Shown piece by piece: positions 58,176 to 64,000 of a stretch of DNA of 64,000 nucleotides. Position 1 is the first letter of the stretch, and every line of letters begins with the position of its first letter. Position numbers and translations under genes: made by a program. Under the pieces are notes generated by a model. The model did no database searches, was not told the origin of the DNA, and was given only the letters and a program-made list of their open reading frames with translations. The DNA is from Malania oleifera (Eukaryota; Streptophyta; Magnoliopsida; Santalales; Ximeniaceae). The DNA is taken from contig NC_080420.1 in assembly GCF_029873635.1 (NCBI RefSeq), positions 55,079,457-55,143,456 on the forward strand. The letters run 5' to 3'.

Positions 58176-58479
58176 GGTTTGCTTAAATTTGGTGGAAAAA
58201 ATCAGTGTCTCCTCCTCCGGTACTCAAAAAAAAAAAAAGTGGCAATAGCATCGTTTTCCCTCCCTTTAATTTTCGTACAAACAGATGTGAAGATGACAGC
58301 TCAAAAAAATTTAATTAAGTAGATGGTTTGCTTAAATTTGGCAGAAAAAATCAGTGTCTCCTCCTCCAGTACTCAAAAAAAAAAAAAAAAAGAGTGGCAA
58401 CAACATCGTTTTCCCTCCCCTTAATTTTCGTACAAACAGATGCGATGATGACAGCTCAAAAAAATTCAATTAAGTAGAT
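58176..58479. repeat. 149/155-bp tandem duplication
   Basis: GGTTTGCTTAAATTTGGTGG (58176) and GGTTTGCTTAAATTTGGCAG (58325) begin two units ending AATTAAGTAGAT. They differ at few sites and in the length of an internal A-run (13 versus 18). Confidence 0.92.
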
Positions 58480-59089
58480 GGACGTTATAGGTGAATAAGA
58501 AATGCGTTCAATTATATTTCCGCAGAGGTCTCTTCAGAGAATAATTCTACTTATTACATTTACAATGATACTTTAGGAACTTGCAAAATTATAGTAAATT
58601 ACAAAAGTAAATAGCATAAAATGAATCACATAGTTTAGGGCTTTTTTGGTTTTACAAATGTTGTAGAAATGAAAAATCAGCGGACTTTTTTGTAATTTTA
58701 TTTAAAAAAAATTAAAATAAAATAAAAACTAATTTTCAAAATTGCGAACCCTTAGAGCTGTAGGTTGAAATATGGAGATTTGTTGTCATGAAATCGAATT
58801 CTATTTCCCGTATTCAGTCTTTAACCTCCAAAATTCAATAGCCTATTCTATGGCAAGCTACACATTAAAACCAGAAAAGTTGATGAATATTATACAAGTA
58901 GGAGAAAAACCCTCCTCAAGCACATTCACACATATAGCTCCAATAAGAACCTACTTAACTTGAGTGAAGTGGAATGCATTAGCCTTGATATCTTTTATGG
59001 ACTTAAAACCAGAACTGTGTGAGGGTTCTAAATCATTAACCATATGGAGGCTATTCTTTAGAATATGAAGGTTATATTCTTAAGAATCG
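58480..59089. other. Intergenic, no gene recognised
   Basis: AT-rich; frame 58772-58963 shows no known domain. Confidence 0.4.
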
Positions 59090-59660
59090 ATTGTGTTGTG
59101 AAAAATGAATTACATAGCGGAATATATATTTATGATCAAACGCACAATGCAACACTTAATGATGAATATACGGAACAAACCACAAAAACAACAACAAATA
59201 TGTGAAAGCAATAACAAACACAATACACAAGAAGTTACGTGGTTCGACAATGCCTACATTTATCCACGGGAGCAAACGACAAAGATTCACTATCTTCTCG
59301 TCCAAAGTACATGAACATTAATACATCAAACCTCTACCAAATATATTACAAATGACATATAAATAGAGTTCTCGAAGATTTTCTCTCCAAATACCCCAAC
59401 CATATTAATGTTTATTCAAATTTGAAATCTCTGCTGGCTCATTCACCTAGGCGAGCATCACCCCAAATAGCAAGGAATAGCACCAAGAGGATAAGGTTAC
59501 TAAAAATCTATTGCTCCAATTCATTCTTCTTGACCTTATTTGGTTATAAGGAGTTGCCTCAATGAACGAGCTAAATAAAGGCTCAAGTGCGTAAGCAATA
59601 CATGTCACCTAAGTCACCTGTGAAGTCGACCTAAATATTACTAAATATAGCTCACTAGAG
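59090..59660 (-). mobile_element. LTR-like fragment related to M
   Basis: GAAGTTACGTGGTTCGACAATGC at 59228 matches ATTACGTGGTTCGGCAAAGC in M, with similar following text (CCACGGGAGCAA). Minus-strand TATA-like CTATTTATAT at about 59366-59357. Edges and target duplication not determined. Confidence 0.4.
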
Positions 59661-60249
59661 AAAGAAGGAAATAATCAAAACCCAATTGCAATAAAGAATT
59701 AAAATCAAGAAAATCCATTTAACAAAGATTATCTATTGATTATGGGCAATTGAATAAAATGCTCCATTTAAAGGCTAGTATTAATTGGGGGATTTTTTGT
59801 AACTTCAAGTTTGACTTAGAGATTAGGAAGGTATAAATATGTGATTGGGTCATCTTTGTAAAGATCTTCAACAAAATTTACACATAAAGCAACTAGCCTA
59901 ATGCTAATGGCCTAGTGCCACTTTATCTCCCTCTTTCTTTCCCTTACTTTCCTCTCCCATTAATATATTTCTTCTATAACTTTTCCCTTTTCCAATTTAT
60001 GTCTATTCATCTCGCCTTGTTGATACCATATTTTGTTCAACTGTTTTTTTTTTTGCTAGGCATATTTTGTCCGAGTGCTGTTGACACTAGTTTCTATTCA
60101 AGTGCGACATGGTGAGGATCAAGATAAAGGAAAGATAAAGGGATAAAATGAAGTTGTTGCTTCATCTTTAAAGGAAGGGGAAAACAAAGAAAACCCTAAT
60201 GATCTACGAAAAGAGAGAGGTAGGTTCGAGAGTATGGTAATATGCATAG
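59661..60249. other. Intergenic, no gene
   Basis: No supported feature; frame 59915-60115 is hydrophobic but T-rich chance sequence. Confidence 0.4.
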
Positions 60250-60645
60250 GGAAGATGTCAGATACATTAAACATTAAGAGATGCCCATAGGGCCTTTATT
60301 GTCAAGCCATATTATTTAAGATGGAAAAAAATTCTAAAAGAAAAAAAAAAGTAAAGAAAGAAAGAATGCTTCCCTTGTGAATCCAAATCGAACATCAATA
60401 ATGACACGATTTTAGGATGGAAGGGACATCCCTTAGGGCCTTTTCTTTAAGCATATGACCTTAAAATGGAAGGAATTTGAAAAAAGGAGAGAAAGAAGGG
60501 ATTTTTCCCTTGTACACCCAAATGAAACACTAACAATGTTGTGATTTTTGGGATGGGAGGGGTGACCCACAAAGCCTTATTGTCCAACCAAATGACTTTC
60601 GAAGGAAATTTTTGAAAAAAGAAGGTGAAAAAGGGGGCCTCAGAA
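60250..60645. repeat. Three degenerate about 140-bp tandem units
   Basis: AGGGCCTTTATTGTCAAGCC (60291), AGGGCCTTTTCTTTAAGCAT (60435) and AAGCCTTATTGTCCAACCAA (60574) open repeats. Each is followed by GATGGAAAAAAATT / AATGGAAGGAATTTG / GAAGGAAATTTTTG, then CTTCCCTTGT...CCAAAT, and a GATTTTnGGATGGnAGGG block. Confidence 0.7.
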
Positions 60646-61189
60646 TCCTAATTTCAACTTTTAAAGAGAGGAAAAATCAATATATAATTGAGTTCCTTTT
60701 TGGAAAGAAGTTTGAATTTACAAGTCTCTTATTTTTGTTTTGAAAAAAAAGTAAGTTTCTTGAAAATATGATTTGAGCCAAGATATGACCTTGAAAGCAT
60801 GATGATATTTTTTTTTTGCAAAGTAAGTCTAAAAATTTCATCATCCAAAAATTAAAATAGAAGGAGAAACTAAAGAAGGAAATAAAAATAAAATGATTAA
60901 TTTGCACACAAGACGAGCTCCAAACCTTAAAGAAGGCCCCTCAACACATTTGTTTTTGGTTTTCTTCACTTTTTGTATATTTTAATATTTTTTTTATATT
61001 TTAAGACACTTTTTGTACCATTTTTTTATTGAATTTTTTGAATTTTGGGGATTTTTTTTAAATAAAATTTTGGCAACTTTCTATGAAAATATTAAAGTAG
61101 AGTAGAATAGAACATAGGGAAAAAAAAATTAGTCTAAATTATTGGAAGAGAAAAATAATAATAGTGATGATGGCAATAATCACAATAAC
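60646..61189. other. AT-rich intergenic
   Basis: Poly-A/T rich, no gene. Confidence 0.4.
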
Positions 61190-62144
61190 TATAACGACCT
61201 GTCTATTCTACTGAAATCATTCATTTTTTTTTTCCATAATAACATTTAATATAATAATCTCGTTATCCTGTTAAGCTGATAAGACATAGTCCACCTGAAA
61301 TACAACTCTGATACTTGAGTAGTGGAAAATATAAATACCAAATAATCCAACCAACACAATATTAGAGTTTTACTAAAACTGTTATATACATACACACATC
61401 CCAAAATAACCCAAAAGTGTCCTAGGGTCACAATCCAAAAATCCATAAGACCCTAGCAAAATGACTTACCCTTCTGACAAGGTAGAACAGTCGACCTCTA
61501 ACATTACGGAGCTTTATCAGCTCTTCTATCTAGGGCTCCTAAAATGTTTATATATTGCTGGGGTGAGACACCTCTCAGTAAGGGAAATAAACTAATATCA
61601 GTGTGTGACAACATGAGTATTTTTGTGTCATACATAGAACAATACATAAATCATATATAGTAAAACTGTCTGTATCATATCTATTTAAAAACATAATTTA
61701 ACATATCTTGGTATAACATACTGAGTCTCTATACTTAAAATCATCACAAAAAACTATACATGAAATAACACCCTGGATGGATAGTTGGCTGGTGTCATGT
61801 CTTACCCCTATATGACTAGGTTGGCTGGCCGACCATGCTAGATCAACATAAGTCTGTGAGTACAATGGGTCTGCCCCTCCTGGTCTGGATGCCAGAGGGA
61901 CGTCTGCACTATCATTAAAACACATCGACAGTCGATCTCCCATTGCCCCTAACGACAAGTGGTAGCACTAATATATACATGATCGTGATCATATAACAAT
62001 GGTACTGTGCTTCGTGAAAGCCTAAACCAAGCCATCCGGCTTCTGATAACATATAGTAAATCTCAAATATGATACATAGCTATTTCATAATAATATTTGT
62101 CAAAATAACAATCTCATGAATTTTTGCATATCATAATGTATAAA

Positions 62145-62315
62145 CCATGACCCTTACGCCGACATAGTAAAACATGAAAACCACGGCCCTTACGCCAGCA
62201 TAGCATATCATAAAACCCACGACCGTTACGTCGGCATGTCATATTAAACCACGGCCCTTATGCCGACATATCATATCATGAAAAATCACGGCCCTTACGC
62301 CAGCATATATTTTAA
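62145..62315 (-). repeat. Array of about five 35-bp units in LTR J
   Basis: Plus-strand CACGGCCCTTACGCCGACAT, CACGGCCCTTACGCCAGCAT, CACGACCGTTACGTCGGCAT and similar; the core GGCGTAAGGGCCGTG corresponds to the K array core. Confidence 0.85.
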
Positions 62316-63050
62316 CATACATAGTTTGAAATCTCTTTACTGTTTCAATACCATACTTTAAACATAGTTCCCGTATCGTTTTTAATACCTTCTTGAAAAC
62401 AGTAATAACATGCTGATTCTGAAAACATAATATTTTGATATTACATAAAATCATATAATTTCATACTCATGCCACACAAAAGTGAATATTGTTCTATTCA
62501 TAAAATTTGTACAAAATCATATTTCCTGCTAAACTGTATTAAAATCATTTTCCTGTTAACAAAAGTATTTCCAAATTCAGTTCTATAACATACATAATTT
62601 CCTTGAAAATAAAAGTTGAATATTAATAAATAATTTCATGAAAATATTGACTTAGTTTATCCCCTTACCTGACTTATGGAAAAGCCTAGAATTTACTCTA
62701 AAATTACACCCATGTGTTCCCTAACTCAACACCCTAAAATTGCATTTCCTCCAACAAAACTTCAGTATAAACTCATCTAATACATTTCCTTAACCTAGAA
62801 ATACCAAATACCTTAATAAATATTAAAATAATTAACTTACCCAAATTTTGGGATGGTTCCGAAATTAGCCTAACCAACAAATCACTCTAGCAAATTTGTA
62901 GAGAATCTTCCAAGGAGTAATGTGGCGGCTTCAAATCGTTAATTCGGAAAAATATGAAGCCATAATCGAAGAGAGAAGGAGAGGGGGTCATAGGAGAGAG
63001 AGAGAGAGGGTTCCTGAAAAAAAATTTCTGCAGAAAAATGAGTTCTTGAG

Positions 63051-63275
63051 CTTATATAGAAAGCTTGTCCACGTGGCCTCATCGATGAGCCATAACTCCT
63101 CGTCGACGAGTTAACGAAGGGAGCTCATCGACGAACACCTTCTCCTCATTGACGAGTTTTAGAGTCTAAAACAATCCTCTTAGTAACTTCTTGTTGATGA
63201 GACGCAAGTCCTCGTCAATGAGTCCAAGATTCCTTCTCGTCGACGAGTACATCTTCACTCGTCAATGAGACCCTG
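63051..63275 (-). promoter_or_regulatory. LTR J promoter: CTCGTCGACGAG array and TATA box
   Basis: Copies CTCGTCGACGAGTT, CTCATCGACGAACA, CTCGTCAATGAGTC, CTCGTCGACGAGTA at 63076-63275; minus-strand TATA TCTATATAAG at 63060-63051. Confidence 0.65.
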
Positions 63276-63351
63276 CTAAAATCCTCTAAGAAAATTCCTT
63301 TTTCTCTCATTCTTTTATTATTTAGTTACTATAATTCTTCGAGTTTCTACA

Positions 63352-64000
63352 TTCTCCCCTCCTTATAAAAACTTTTTCCTCGAAATTTAGTATCTGTATT
63401 GACACCATCCTTTAAAAGAAAATGAGCTACTTATTTTATTACTTACCCTCACTTGTGGCGGAGGAATACCATGGTTACATTTGAGGTTTTGGGAGATTAC
63501 AATACACAAACTAAAATTCTCCCAAAACCAAAATACTACCTATTCTATAACCTACAATACTACTTATACATGTCTCATCCCACTATAAAGGAGAACGACA
63601 CCTCGTACCATAAAGCGCCTCATAAGGTGCCATGCCGATGTTGGCCTAATAACTGTTATTGTATGCAAATTCTACCAGCAGCATATACTGAATCAAACTA
63701 CCCCCAAAATTTAAAACGCATGCCCACACGCAACATATCTTCTAATATCTGAATCACCCTCCTAGTCTGGCCATCCGTCTGAGGATGAAATGTCTTATTG
63801 AAAAATAACTGAGACCCTAGAGCCTTTTAAAAGCTTCTCCAAAATTGTGACATAAAACGTGGGTCTCGGTATGATACTATAGACACTGGCACACCATGTG
63901 ATTGTACTATCTCCTGAATATATAATTCCGCTAATCTGTCTATGGAGTAGTTGACTTTAATAGGAATGAAGCGAGTGGTCTTCGTCAATCTATCAACGAC
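63352..64000 (-). pseudogene. Element J: integrase core, partial, and polypurine tract
   Basis: Polypurine tract AGGAGGGGAGAA at 63363-63352. From 64000 the minus strand reads VVDRLTKTTRFIPIKVNYSI, LAELYIQEIVQSHGVPVSIV, SYRDPRFMSQFW and HPQTDGQTRRVIQILEDMLR. The second catalytic Asp (normally SDRD) is Tyr. MAPYEALYG is reduced to HGTL and text with a stop near 63620. The region 63364-63500, which should hold the C-terminus and chromodomain, is too short, so a deletion is likely. The rest lies beyond the right edge. Confidence 0.82.

Larger units (their letters stand above)
61190..63351 (-). mobile_element. Element J 3' LTR (Ty3/gypsy), 2162 bp
   Basis: Minus-strand start TGTAGAAACTCGAAGAATTA at 63351, directly after the polypurine tract, to TATAACGACC (plus strand) at 61190, where the expected TG reads TA. 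61780-61960 aligns to 45780-45970 of LTR L (the tract around GTGAGTACAATGGGTCTGCC). K, L and J are thus three related LTR families. Confidence 0.82.

Noticed and set aside
57978-58322. 114-codon plus-strand frame as a gene
   Set aside because: No domain; its end lies in a tandem-duplicated, A-run-containing unit.

Overview
This is a nuclear window from a flowering plant. The evidence is a single intact plant housekeeping gene for an ER membrane protein of the BAP31-like family, plus plant-type LTR retrotransposons, tRNA-derived SINEs and hAT-like elements on an AT-rich background. I cannot name the species. Nearly everything else is decayed, nested transposable-element sequence. I saw no rRNA genes, functional tRNA genes, CRISPR arrays or bacterial/organellar operons.

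Layout. 1-2769: 5' end of a minus-strand Ty1/copia Sirevirus-like element (A: gag, PBS, LTR). 4060-9898: minus-strand Ty3/gypsy deletion derivative (B) with two 1.2-kb LTRs and a third, truncated LTR copy in inverted orientation. 9899-19117: gene-proximal island with an 887-bp hAT-like element with perfect 8-bp target duplication, a second weaker hAT candidate, the BAP31-like gene (17676-18068, minus) and a SINE. 19430-22660: 3' half of another minus-strand Sirevirus-like element (A') with an additional ORF between pol and the 3' LTR. 22661-28815: plus-strand copia element C inserted in A' RT. 28816-35690: plus-strand Sirevirus-like element D inserted in C. 35691-37872: LTR of a third copia family (E1), itself interrupted by a solo LTR (M). 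37971-44586: plus-strand gypsy element F, whose integrase is split by a solo LTR (K). 44587-48950: two more E-type LTRs (E2, E3), E2 split by solo LTR L. 48951-51081: 5' end of minus-strand gypsy H. 51082-53640: copia LTR I followed by a decayed gag resembling the Tat/Ogre branch. 53641-61189: mostly non-coding, with an AT-rich TIR element, a second SINE, tandem duplications and an LTR-like piece. 61190-64000: 3' LTR and integrase of minus-strand gypsy J, running off the window.

The most striking pattern is regulatory. In almost every LTR here, copia and gypsy alike, the stretch just upstream of the TATA box carries a dispersed array of one short palindrome. The palindrome differs by family: TCGTCGACGA, GGTCGACC, CAGACGTCTG, CAGTCG(A/C)CTGA or TGTGGGGCCCACA. 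The same module (palindrome array, then TATA) also sits inside element A', 139 bp upstream of its additional ORF, suggesting that ORF once had its own LTR-like promoter. A second family of 28-35-bp CG-rich arrays (core GGCGTACGGGCCG) occurs in three gypsy LTRs.

Several elements have lost reverse transcriptase by clean in-frame deletion (B and F) or carry catalytic-residue substitutions (C), so they would depend on enzymes supplied in trans. Domain names, lineage names and 'canonical' comparisons come from knowledge of the families, not from searches; coordinates marked approximate are eye estimates.
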